5,521 nt of DNA from Candidatus Hebobacteria bacterium. GTDB taxonomy: Bacteria; Armatimonadota; Hebobacteria; Hebobacterales; Hebobacteraceae. Made by a program: the position numbers and the translations under genes. The DNA is taken from assembly GCA_029821235.1 (NCBI GenBank), contig JALGTT010000098.1, forward strand, positions 1 to 5,521, read 5' to 3'. Below are positions 1 through 5,521 of the stretch, piece after piece (the stretch's first letter is position 1; every line of letters starts with the position of its first letter). A model generated the notes under the pieces. It saw nothing but the letters and a program-made list of their open reading frames with translations. It did not search any database and had not been told where the DNA came from.

Positions 1-1
1 G

Positions 2-1111
2 ACCCGCACCGGCCGCACCCCGGACGAGGTGATGGATACGGCAACCTTCGGGGTGTTCGAGGAGGGATACCGGGAGGGCTTCGGGGCCGATGCCGACCAC
101 CTGAAGACCACCGAGGATGTGGACAACACCGTGGCGGCCGGGTTCACCATGTTCACCATCGACCCCGGCGACCATGTGGACAATGAGGCGCACACCGCCG
201 ACGCGGCCGTCCTGCGGGACAAATTCGCCGCCCTCCCGTGGGAGGCGCTCGAGACCACTGCCGAGGACATGTCCGCCCGGTATCTCGGCAAGACCGTTCG
301 CCTGCCAGATGACTCGGAAGTTGACTTCGACGAGGTGTCACTGCACCGGGCGGCGGCCAAGTACGGCCGGGCGCTCGCTCACACCGCGATGATGTACCGC
401 CACCTCAAGGCGAAGATGGGCGACGCGCCCTTCGAGTTGGAGGTCTCGGTGGACGAAACCGCCACCCCCACCTCCGTCGCCGAGCACGTCTTCGTCGCCG
501 GCGAACTCCGGCGCCTCGGAGTGGAGTGGGTGGGGCTCGCCCCGCGCTTCGTGGGGGAGTTCGAGAAAGGCGTGGACTACCGCGGCGATCTCGACGAGTT
601 CGCCCGCGCCTTCGCCGGACACGTGGCGGTAGCGCGCCACTTCGGCCCCTACAAGGTGAGCATCCACTCGGGCAGCGACAAGTTCTCCATCTATCCCGTC
701 GCCGCGCGGGAGGCCGGCGGCATGGTCCATCTGAAGACCGCGGGGACGAGTTATCTGGAGGCATTGCGCGCCATCGCCCGCGTGGACCCTGGGCTCTTTC
801 GCGAGATCATGGCCTTCGCCATCGAGCGCTATCCCACCGACCGCGCCTCCTATCACGTGTCCGCAGAGGTGGGCAAGGTGCCCTCTCCGGAGAGCGTGGC
901 CGACGACGACCTGCCCGGCGTTCTCGACCAGTTCGACACCCGGGAGGTGATGCACGTCACCTTCGGGTCGGTGCTGACCGCGGAGCAGGACGGACGGCCG
1001 AGGTTCAAAGACCGCCTCCTCCGCGCCCTTGCCGAGCACGAGGAAGAGCACTACCAGACCGTGGCCGCCCACATCGGCCGCCATCTCGCGCCCTTCGCGC
1101 AGCGCGGCTAG
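2..1111 (+). CDS. uxaE: Tagaturonate epimerase family protein (UxaE), 5' end outside window
   Basis: UxaE epimerises D-tagaturonate and D-fructuronate in the cytoplasm, linking galacturonate breakdown to the mannonate/KDG branch. The reading frame is open from base 2, with residues TRTGRTPDEV ahead of the GTG at 29, so that GTG is probably internal and the gene starts upstream. The 369 visible residues compare with roughly 480-500 in the family (from memory), so about the first quarter is missing. Family-like segments, by visible residue number, are FTMFTIDPGDHVDNEAH (about 49-65), VSVDETATPTSVAEHVF (about 149-165), the marker HSGSDKFSIYP (about 222-232) and a His/Glu-rich tail with EHEEEHY near 350. 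Several of the His, Asp and Glu residues could bind the expected catalytic metal, but I cannot assign ligands. It is followed after 82 bases by a HAD hydrolase gene. Family assignment is firm. The exact sugar acid is inferred, since UxaE homologues are often annotated without testing. Confidence 0.85.
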   Translation, partial: TRTGRTPDEVMDTATFGVFEEGYREGFGADADHLKTTEDVDNTVAAGFTMFTIDPGDHVDNEAHTADAAVLRDKFAALPWEALETTAEDMSARYLGKTVRLPDDSEVDFDEVSLHRAAAKYGRALAHTAMMYRHLKAKMGDAPFELEVSVDETATPTSVAEHVFVAGELRRLGVEWVGLAPRFVGEFEKGVDYRGDLDEFARAFAGHVAVARHFGPYKVSIHSGSDKFSIYPVAAREAGGMVHLKTAGTSYLEALRAIARVDPGLFREIMAFAIERYPTDRASYHVSAEVGKVPSPESVADDDLPGVLDQFDTREVMHVTFGSVLTAEQDGRPRFKDRLLRALAEHEEEHYQTVAAHIGRHLAPFAQRG

Positions 1112-1115
1112 CCGC
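1104..1115. repeat. 12-bp perfect palindrome over the uxaE stop codon
   Basis: GCGGCTAGCCGC reads identically on both strands and contains the TAG stop of the upstream gene at 1109-1111. It could form only a very short hairpin and no T-tract follows, so it is not a convincing intrinsic terminator. It may be a chance result of the GC-rich context. Confidence 0.4.
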
Positions 1116-1142
1116 CCCGCCGGAAGACCCCGCGGGAGGAAG

Positions 1143-1172
1143 TCGGCGCGGCCGCGCCGTATCCCTGATAAT
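1143..1172 (+). promoter_or_regulatory. Weak candidate promoter for the HAD gene
   Basis: GATAAT at 1167-1172 matches the sigma-70 -10 consensus at five of six positions and stands out in GC-rich surroundings. The best -35 partner, TCGGCG at 1143-1148 with an 18-bp spacer, matches only three of six and lies within the palindrome. Transcription would begin near 1179, almost at the Shine-Dalgarno site (1181-1186), giving a leader of about 15 bases. Any real use may depend on a regulator bound at the palindrome. Confidence 0.25.
1144..1159. repeat. 16-bp perfect palindrome upstream of the HAD gene
   Basis: CGGCGCGGCCGCGCCG is a perfect inverted repeat with no mismatch and contains a NotI-type core. 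As RNA it could fold into a six-pair GC stem with a GGCC loop. It lies 35 bases before the ATG at 1194 and 7 bases before a GATAAT hexamer at 1167-1172, roughly where a repressor operator overlapping a -35 region would be. No T-run follows, so it is a poor intrinsic terminator. The local sequence is almost pure G+C, which makes chance palindromes more likely. Its existence is certain; an operator role is speculation. Confidence 0.5.
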
Positions 1173-1193
1173 CGTACATCGGGAGGTTGAGAC

Positions 1194-2084
1194 ATGACTG
1201 AGGATCCACAGGCTCCGCTGAAGCAGTTCCAGCCCAGGCACGATTTCTTCGTGGGGGTGGACTCGGACGGCTGCGCCTTCGATACCATGGAGATCAAGCA
1301 CAAGGAGTGCTTCATCCCCAACATCATCAAGCACTGGCATCTCCAGCCGGTCTCCAAGTACGCGCGGGAGGCCGCAGAGTTCGTCAACCTTTACTCGAAG
1401 TGGCGGGGCATCAACCGCTGGCCGGCATTGCTCATGGTCTTCGACTTGCTGGCCGACAGGGATGAGGTGCAGCGCCGCGGCGCGAAACTGCCGGAGGTGC
1501 CGAGCCTGAGGGAATGGGCGGCCACCGAGAAGGTGCTGTCCAATCCCTCCCTTCAGGCGGCGATCGAGAGGACGAACGACCCGGTGCTGAAGCGGGCGCT
1601 CGCCTGGAGCGAGGCGGTGAACGCTACCGTCGAGGACATGGTGCACGGGGTCCCCCCCTTCCCCTATGTGCGCGAATCCCTCCAGGCGCTGAGCGACAAG
1701 GCGGACATCATCGTGGTCTCCGCGACCCCGGGTGAGGCCCTGCGGAGGGAGTGGGCCGAGCACGACATCGCGCAGTACGCGGCCGTGATCGCGGGCCAGG
1801 AGATGGGCAAGAAGGCCGATCACCTCAGGCTGGCCGCCGCGGGCAAGTATCCCGCCGACCACGTACTGATGATCGGGGACGCCCCCGGCGATCTGAAGGC
1901 CGCCCGCGCCAACGGCTTCCTCTTTTTCCCCGTCAACCCCGGCGCCGAGGACGCCTCCTGGCAGCGGTTCTTCGAAGAGGCGATGGGCAAGTTCCTCGAG
2001 GGAACCTACGCCGGCGACTACGAGGCGAAGTTGATCGCCGACTTCGAGGCCTTGCTGCCCGACACCCCTCCCTGGAAGAAGTAG
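1194..2084 (+). CDS. HAD-superfamily hydrolase, probable sugar-phosphate phosphatase
   Basis: This 296-residue soluble protein has all four HAD motifs. Motif I is DSDGCAFD, with nucleophile Asp23 and acid/base Asp25. Motif II is VVSATP (Ser176), motif III is Lys206 or Lys207, and motif IV is GDAPGD (Asp229, Asp233), which should hold Mg2+. The second Asp in motif I favours phosphatase or phosphotransferase activity. About 140 residues separate motifs I and II, a large C1-type cap that would set substrate choice. It contains KHKECFIPNIIKHW just after motif I and YSKWRGINRWPAL at about 67-79, unlike a standard phosphoglycolate phosphatase. There is no signal peptide or membrane segment. The ATG is backed by GGGAGG at 1181-1186, seven bases upstream. 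The gene follows uxaE by 82 bases and precedes a strong promoter, so it may be transcribed with uxaE or alone. HAD fold is firm; the substrate is unknown, and a uronate- or sugar-derived phosphate is only a guess from the neighbour. Confidence 0.85.
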   Translation: MTEDPQAPLKQFQPRHDFFVGVDSDGCAFDTMEIKHKECFIPNIIKHWHLQPVSKYAREAAEFVNLYSKWRGINRWPALLMVFDLLADRDEVQRRGAKLPEVPSLREWAATEKVLSNPSLQAAIERTNDPVLKRALAWSEAVNATVEDMVHGVPPFPYVRESLQALSDKADIIVVSATPGEALRREWAEHDIAQYAAVIAGQEMGKKADHLRLAAAGKYPADHVLMIGDAPGDLKAARANGFLFFPVNPGAEDASWQRFFEEAMGKFLEGTYAGDYEAKLIADFEALLPDTPPWKK

Positions 2085-2131
2085 GCCGTCCCTCGCCCCG
2101 CAGTTAGGACCAGCGGCCCGCCGGCCAGGCT

Positions 2132-2160
2132 TTGGCTTCTGCGGCTCCATGCGCTATAAT
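2132..2160 (+). promoter_or_regulatory. Sigma-70-type promoter of the aroA'-aroB' operon
   Basis: A perfect TATAAT lies at 2155-2160. TTGGCT at 2132-2137 matches four of six -35 positions, and the spacer is exactly 17 bp. Start of transcription is expected near 2167, leaving a leader of about 38 bases before the ATG at 2205. This is the only consensus -10 in any intergenic gap of the window and it sits in otherwise GC-rich DNA. No clear operator, leader peptide or attenuator is visible in the leader, so simple or constitutive expression is plausible. Confidence 0.75.
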
Positions 2161-2190
2161 ACCGCGCACCGCCGCGGGGAATCGTGGACA

Positions 2191-2196
2191 GGGAGG
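2191..2196 (+). promoter_or_regulatory. Ribosome binding site fixing the aroA' start
   Basis: GGGAGG ends eight bases before the ATG at 2205. It lies downstream of the alternative in-frame GTG at 2184, which has no comparable site upstream. This selects the ATG and a 266-residue product. The same GGGAGG hexamer precedes the HAD gene. Confidence 0.8.
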
Positions 2197-2204
2197 ATCC
2201 TTCG

Positions 2205-3005
2205 ATGATCGGCAAACAGATTCGCATGGAGCGCATCAGAAACCGCGACACGGGACGCACGGTAATCGTCCCCATGGACCACGGGACCACCGTGGGGCCC
2301 ATTCCCGGCCTGGAGGACATGCGGGACACCGTCACCAAGATCGTCAATGGCGGGGCCAACGCCATCCTCATGCACAAGGGCATGGTGCGGGCCGGCCACC
2401 GCGGGGGCGGCCCGGACGTGGGGCTCATCATCCACCTCTCGGCCGGCACCAGCCTCAGCCCCCACCCCAACGCCAAGGTGCTGGTGTGCACGGTGGAGGA
2501 AGCGATCAGGCTGGGGGCGGACGCGGTGTCCATCCACGTGAACCTGGGCGCGCCGACCGATTGCGACATGCTCCGCGATCTGGGAACTGTGGCGGAGACC
2601 TGCATCCGCTGGCAGATGCCCCTGGTGGCGATGATGTACACCCGCGGCCCGAAGATCGAGAGCGAGTTCGATGCGAAGTGCGTGAAGCACGCGGCTCGCG
2701 TGGGGGCCGAATTGGGCGCGGACATCGTGAAGGTGAACTACACCGGCTCCCCGGACACCTTCCGGGAGGTGGTGGAGGGCTGTCCGGTGCCGGTGGTGAT
2801 CGCGGGCGGCGAGAAGGTGGAGACCGACGAGCAACTGCTGAAGATGGTGGAGGGAGCCCTCCAGGCCGGCGCGGCCGGAGCCTCCATCGGACGCAACGCG
2901 TTCCAGCACGCCGACCCCGAGGGCATGGTCCGCGCCATCTCCATGATGGTCCACGAAGGGGCCTCCGTTCAGGAATGCCAGAAGTTCCTGGAGTCCCGAA
3001 GATGA
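2205..3005 (+). CDS. aroA': DhnA-type class I aldolase, probable ADH synthase (AroA')
   Basis: Probable 2-amino-3,7-dideoxy-D-threo-hept-6-ulosonate synthase, which joins aspartate semialdehyde to 6-deoxy-5-ketofructose 1-phosphate in the alternative entry to the shikimate pathway. The 266 residues form a TIM barrel of the DhnA/LacD/FbaB aldolase class. Visible active-site elements are MDHG with Asp25 near the N-terminus, the probable acid/base Tyr145 in MMYTRG, and Lys176 in DIVKVNY, the expected Schiff-base lysine. Phosphate-binding loops are AGGEK (200-204) and GAAGASIGRNAFQ (222-234). The last codons overlap the DHQ synthase II gene as ATGA, so the two are probably translated together. 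This pairing is the main reason to prefer ADH synthase over fructose-1,6-bisphosphate aldolase or LsrF. The homologue GriI of Streptomyces uses dihydroxyacetone phosphate instead and makes a 3-amino-4-hydroxybenzoate precursor; sequence alone cannot exclude that here. The start is set by GGGAGG and lies about 38 bases after the predicted transcription start. Confidence 0.85.
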   Translation: MIGKQIRMERIRNRDTGRTVIVPMDHGTTVGPIPGLEDMRDTVTKIVNGGANAILMHKGMVRAGHRGGGPDVGLIIHLSAGTSLSPHPNAKVLVCTVEEAIRLGADAVSIHVNLGAPTDCDMLRDLGTVAETCIRWQMPLVAMMYTRGPKIESEFDAKCVKHAARVGAELGADIVKVNYTGSPDTFREVVEGCPVPVVIAGGEKVETDEQLLKMVEGALQAGAAGASIGRNAFQHADPEGMVRAISMMVHEGASVQECQKFLESRR

Positions 3006-3994
3006 AACGCGTGTGGGTGCGCATCCAACCCTGGGACAAGCAACTCGCCATCGCCGCGTTGGAGAGCGGGGCCGACGCGCTGGTGCTGGATGCCGGCGAC
3101 GCGCCCAAGGCCAAGGAACTCGGAGCCATCCCCGTGGTCGCCCCCGACGGTGACCTCAAGCCGGAGAAGGACGTGCTCTGGGTGGAGATCCGGGGCAAGG
3201 CCGACGAGGAGGTGGTGGCCGGCGCGTCCCTGGACAAGACGGTGGTGTTGAAGACGACGGACTGGACGGTGATCCCGCTGGAGAACCTGGTCGCCCGCCG
3301 CTCCGGCCTCTTCGCCGAGGTCACCGGCGCGGAACAGGCGAAACTCGTCACCGAGGTGCTCGAAAAGGGTGTGGACGGCGTGGTGCTCGACACTCGCTCG
3401 GCGGAGGAGATCCGCAAGACCGCGGCTCTCGTCCACGCGCTCACACCCAACCTCTCGCTGATCGCCGCCACCATCACCGCGGTGCGGCAGTTGGGCATGG
3501 GCGACCGCGCGTGTGTGGACACCTGCTCCAACATGGGTCCCGGGGAAGGGATGCTGGTGGGCAATGCCAGCAACGCCTTCTTCCTGGTGCACTCCGAGAG
3601 CCTGGAGACCCCGTATGTCGCGGCGCGGCCGTTCCGCGTGAACGCGGGCGCGGTTCACGCGTACGTGTTGCTGCCCGAGGGCAAGACGAAATACCTCTCC
3701 GAGTTGAAGGCCGGAGATGAGGTGCTGGTGGTGAGGCACGACGGCGCCACCTCGGTCGCCTATGTGGGGCGCAACAAGATCGAGCGCCGCCCCCTCATGC
3801 TGGTGGAGGCGGAGGCGGAGGGCAGGACCATCGCCCTGGTGCTCCAGAACGCCGAGACCATCCGCCTCACCGATCCCGAGGGGAAAGCGCTGTCGGTGGC
3901 CGGCCTGAAGCCGGGCGACACCGTGCTCGCCTACCTGGAGTCCGGCGGCCGGCACTTCGGCATGGCCATCGAGGAGACGATCGAGGAGAAGTGA
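3002..3994 (+). CDS. aroB': 3-Dehydroquinate synthase II (AroB'-type)
   Basis: This 330-residue protein belongs to the archaeal-type DHQ synthase family, unrelated to classical AroB. In archaea it oxidatively deaminates and cyclises the aldolase product to 3-dehydroquinate, using NAD+. The family hallmark spans about 169-237: RACVDTCS, PGEGMLVG, FFLVHSES, PYVAARPFRVNAGAVHAY and GKTKYLSELKAGDEVLVV. The N-terminal half (MKRVWVRIQPWDKQ, then ESGADALVLD) is more divergent. The C-terminal part is a small beta-rich domain ending GGRHFGMAIEETIEEK, as expected. Length is near that of family members. The start is the ATG overlapping the upstream TGA by four bases, with GGAG at 2990-2993, eight bases before it, inside the aldolase gene. 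The open frame extends far upstream through the aldolase gene, but that part is low-complexity Arg/Gly/Pro shadow sequence. GriH of Streptomyces is a homologue that instead forms 3-amino-4-hydroxybenzoate without needing NAD+, so the product is inferred. Confidence 0.9.
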   Translation: MKRVWVRIQPWDKQLAIAALESGADALVLDAGDAPKAKELGAIPVVAPDGDLKPEKDVLWVEIRGKADEEVVAGASLDKTVVLKTTDWTVIPLENLVARRSGLFAEVTGAEQAKLVTEVLEKGVDGVVLDTRSAEEIRKTAALVHALTPNLSLIAATITAVRQLGMGDRACVDTCSNMGPGEGMLVGNASNAFFLVHSESLETPYVAARPFRVNAGAVHAYVLLPEGKTKYLSELKAGDEVLVVRHDGATSVAYVGRNKIERRPLMLVEAEAEGRTIALVLQNAETIRLTDPEGKALSVAGLKPGDTVLAYLESGGRHFGMAIEETIEEK

Positions 3995-4033
3995 GCGCCC
4001 GCGCGCGGCTCGCCTCCGCTCCTCGCCAGGACG

Positions 4034-4801
4034 ATGACCGCTCCCATCTGTGAACTGTTCTCCTCGCTCCAGGGCGAGGGCATTCTGGTCGGCGTCCGCC
4101 AGCTGTTTCTGAGGTTCGCGGGGTGCAATCTACGCTGTGACTACTGTGACACCCAGCGCGCCTGGGAGAGGCCGGAGTTCGCGCGCGTGGAGCGCACCCC
4201 CGGTGCGCGGGACTGGGAGCAGGCGCCCCCGGAGATGACGCCGGAACAGGCCGCGGCGCGCGCGCAGCATCTGCTCCGTCTGGCGCCCGCCGTGCACCAC
4301 TCCATCGCCCTCACCGGCGGCGAACCCCTGCTCCACGCCGACTTTCTCCGGGAGTTGCTTCCCCTGCTGGGGGAGATGGGCCTCCGGTGCTATCTGGAGA
4401 CCAACGGCACCCTCGCCGACGAACTGGCCGGTGTGATCGCCCATCTGGATTTCATCGCGGCCGACGTAAAACTCCCCTCCGCCACCATGCAGCCTCCGCT
4501 GTGGGGGGCCCACGAGCGTTTCCTGGTGACCATGGCCGGGCACGAGGACGCAAACCGGACGGACTTCGTGAAGATCGTGTACGTCCACCGCACCAGCGAG
4601 GAGGAGGTGGAGCGGGCCGCCCGGCTGATCGCGGGCATCAACCCGAATCTGCCTCTGGTGCTCCAGCCCGCCACCATGAACCGGATAGATTTCCCGGAGC
4701 CTCTCCCCAGCCAGGGCCTGCAATTCCAGGCGGCCGCCCTCCGTCACCTCGGGGATGTCCGCGTCATCCCCCAGATGCACAAGTTGGGGGGCTGGCTGTA
4801 G
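4034..4801 (+). CDS. queE: 7-Carboxy-7-deazaguanine synthase QueE (radical SAM)
   Basis: QueE contracts the ring of 6-carboxy-5,6,7,8-tetrahydropterin to 7-carboxy-7-deazaguanine, a precursor of preQ0, queuosine and other deazapurines. The 255-residue protein begins ICELFSSLQGEG, as is usual for QueE. It carries the [4Fe-4S] cluster motif CNLRCDYC (Cys31, Cys35, Cys38), followed by the QueE-typical DT (39-40). The SAM-binding LTGGEP is at 93-98, YLETNGTL at about 119-126, AADVKLPSAT at about 139-148, and the closing QMHKLGGWL is typical of the family. About 50 residues lie between the cluster and GGEP, including the charged stretch RVERTPGARDWEQ, longer than in the most compact QueE proteins. 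It starts 39 bases after the DHQ synthase II stop with no convincing terminator or promoter between, so co-transcription is likely. The only Shine-Dalgarno-like match, AGGA at 4028-4031, is unusually close to the ATG. No queC, queD or folE is in the window. Confidence 0.92.
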   Translation: MTAPICELFSSLQGEGILVGVRQLFLRFAGCNLRCDYCDTQRAWERPEFARVERTPGARDWEQAPPEMTPEQAAARAQHLLRLAPAVHHSIALTGGEPLLHADFLRELLPLLGEMGLRCYLETNGTLADELAGVIAHLDFIAADVKLPSATMQPPLWGAHERFLVTMAGHEDANRTDFVKIVYVHRTSEEEVERAARLIAGINPNLPLVLQPATMNRIDFPEPLPSQGLQFQAAALRHLGDVRVIPQMHKLGGWL

Positions 4802-4853
4802 CGCGCGACCTCCGGCGTGCCCGCTGCGGCCGAGAGGAAACCACCCCTTCCGC

Positions 4854-4882
4854 TGGAATGCCCTAACCCTGCCGCAGATAAT
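4854..4882 (+). promoter_or_regulatory. Weak candidate promoter for the MFS gene
   Basis: GATAAT at 4877-4882 matches five of six -10 positions. TGGAAT at 4854-4859, 17 bp upstream, matches only three of six -35 positions. Transcription would start near 4889, about 16 bases before the ATG at 4905. The same GATAAT hexamer precedes the HAD gene at a similar distance from its start codon. The support is thin. Confidence 0.25.
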
Positions 4883-4904
4883 CCCTTGACGATGCGAAGC
4901 CTCC

Positions 4905-5521
4905 ATGTCCGATTCGGCCCTGCGCAACGCCAATAGCCGCCACACCGACGGCCCGCCCGAGGAGGCCGGGCTGCGGCGGTGGAACTTCGCCATGTTCGTG
5001 ATGGAGTCCAGCGCATTCCAGACCGGGATCGCCTGGACCGATCCGAGCACGGTGCTCCCCCTGTTCATCGGCTCGCTGTCCGGCTCCCCGGTGCTGGTGG
5101 GGCTGGTGATGGTGCTCCAGCGCCTGGGGTGGATGCTGCCACAGTTGCCCATCGCGGCCCTGGTGAGCCACCGGCCGCATCGGCGACCGTTCCTGCGCTG
5201 GGGCGTGTTCTTCGGGCGGCTGCCGTTCCTCGTCTTCGTGGTGTATCTCTGGACACGCGGCATCAGCAACCCCAGTGTCGTTCTCACCTTCATGCTGCTC
5301 GCCTATTTCGCGGTCTCCCTGGGCAACGGGGTGGTGGGGGTTCCCTGGCAGGACATCATCGCCAAGTCCATTCCCGCACGGATGCGCGGGCGGTTCTTTG
5401 GCACCATGCAGTTCACCACCGGCATCGCCATCTTCGGGGTGGGTTTCCTCGTGCGCTGGCTCCTCGGGCCGGGGGGACCGGGTTATCCGAAGAACTATTT
5501 CATCCTCTTCACCCTCTGCGC
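4905..5521 (+). CDS. MFS transporter, N-terminal part, cut by right edge
   Basis: 205 codons are visible before the window ends. After a polar N-terminus of about 25 residues, hydrophobic segments suggest six membrane helices: roughly 27-57, 61-88, 97-116, 124-145, 165-187 and from 197 to the edge. The long first one includes a polar break. This fits the first half of a major facilitator permease. The loop after the second helix, SHRPHRRPF, is a degenerate version of the basic MFS motif A. The stretch GVPWQDIIAKSIPARMRGRF at about 145-164 resembles a conserved loop I know from a bacterial group of uncharacterised MFS proteins. A TGA at 4887-4889 closes the frame upstream, and ATG 4905 is the first start after it, though no good Shine-Dalgarno site precedes it. 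The substrate cannot be told. The gene lies 103 bases after queE and may be a separate unit. Confidence 0.8.
   Translation, partial: MSDSALRNANSRHTDGPPEEAGLRRWNFAMFVMESSAFQTGIAWTDPSTVLPLFIGSLSGSPVLVGLVMVLQRLGWMLPQLPIAALVSHRPHRRPFLRWGVFFGRLPFLVFVVYLWTRGISNPSVVLTFMLLAYFAVSLGNGVVGVPWQDIIAKSIPARMRGRFFGTMQFTTGIAIFGVGFLVRWLLGPGGPGYPKNYFILFTLC

Noticed and set aside
29..31. GTG at 29 as the uxaE start codon
   Set aside because: The frame is open to the window edge with plausible protein sequence before it, and the visible part is well short of family length.
338..1387. Minus-strand ORF of 349 residues opposite uxaE
   Set aside because: It has no family motif and crosses the uxaE-HAD spacer; the + strand uxaE match is clear.
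2123..2136. Small hairpin GCCA/TGGC after the HAD gene as a terminator
   Set aside because: The stem is only four base pairs and it overlaps the -35 element of the next promoter.
1005..2150. Long minus-strand ORF of 381 residues opposite the HAD gene
   Set aside because: It is an antisense shadow common in GC-rich DNA, with no recognisable domain; the + strand gene has intact catalytic motifs.
2184..2186. GTG at 2184 as the aldolase start
   Set aside because: The GGGAGG site lies downstream of it and is well placed for ATG 2205; the seven extra residues look unlike the family N-terminus.
2132..3001. In-frame upstream extension of the DHQ synthase II reading frame, giving a 620-residue ORF
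   Set aside because: The extension overlaps the whole aldolase gene in another frame and reads as Arg/Gly/Pro/His-rich shadow sequence. Family homology begins exactly at the ATG at 3002, which has its own GGAG site.
3993..4011. GC-rich inverted repeat after the DHQ synthase II stop as a terminator
   Set aside because: There are only short alternative pairings (GAGC/GCTC or a 10-bp CCGCGCGCGG palindrome) and no T-run follows.
4886..4891. TTGACG as a -35 element for the MFS gene
   Set aside because: No -10-like sequence lies 16-18 bases downstream; that position falls inside the coding sequence and is GC-rich.
4130..5293. Minus-strand ORF of 387 residues opposite queE and the MFS gene
   Set aside because: It spans two well-supported + strand genes and the gap between them, and its product has no recognisable features.

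Overview
The window is GC-rich bacterial DNA. All convincing genes lie on the + strand and are packed closely, with gaps of 39 to 120 bases. I see no RNA gene, mobile element, CRISPR array or tandem repeat. The gene mix is a UxaE-type sugar-acid epimerase, a HAD hydrolase of an uncharacterised type, archaeal-style early aromatic biosynthesis genes, QueE and an MFS permease. It suggests a metagenomic or little-studied high-GC lineage such as Armatimonadota, Planctomycetota or Chloroflexota. That assignment is a weak inference; nothing in the sequence fixes the phylum.

Layout. (1) 2-1111: 3' part of a tagaturonate epimerase (UxaE) gene whose start lies outside the window. (2) 1112-1193: short spacer with a perfect 16-bp palindrome and a possible -10 element. 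(3) 1194-2084: HAD-superfamily hydrolase with intact catalytic motifs and a large cap. (4) 2085-2204: spacer with the best promoter in the window (TTGGCT, 17 bp, TATAAT). (5) 2205-3005 and 3002-3994: a translationally coupled pair, a DhnA-type class I aldolase (probable 2-amino-3,7-dideoxy-D-threo-hept-6-ulosonate synthase, AroA') and 3-dehydroquinate synthase II (AroB'). (6) 4034-4801: QueE, 7-carboxy-7-deazaguanine synthase, 39 bases downstream and possibly in the same transcript. (7) 4802-4904: spacer with a weak candidate promoter. (8) 4905-5521: N-terminal part of an MFS transporter running off the right edge.

How the genes work together. The AroA'/AroB' pair is the clearest functional unit. 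In archaea and a few bacteria it makes 3-dehydroquinate from aspartate semialdehyde and a C6 sugar phosphate, bypassing DAHP synthase and the classical AroB. Homologous pairs (GriI/GriH in Streptomyces) instead make 3-amino-4-hydroxybenzoate. UxaE and the HAD protein suggest uronate or sugar-acid metabolism; the HAD substrate is not known. QueE belongs to queuosine/7-deazaguanine synthesis and has no obvious metabolic link to its neighbours. The most notable items are the bacterial AroA'/AroB' operon behind its own near-consensus promoter and the conserved-looking but unassigned HAD enzyme beside UxaE.
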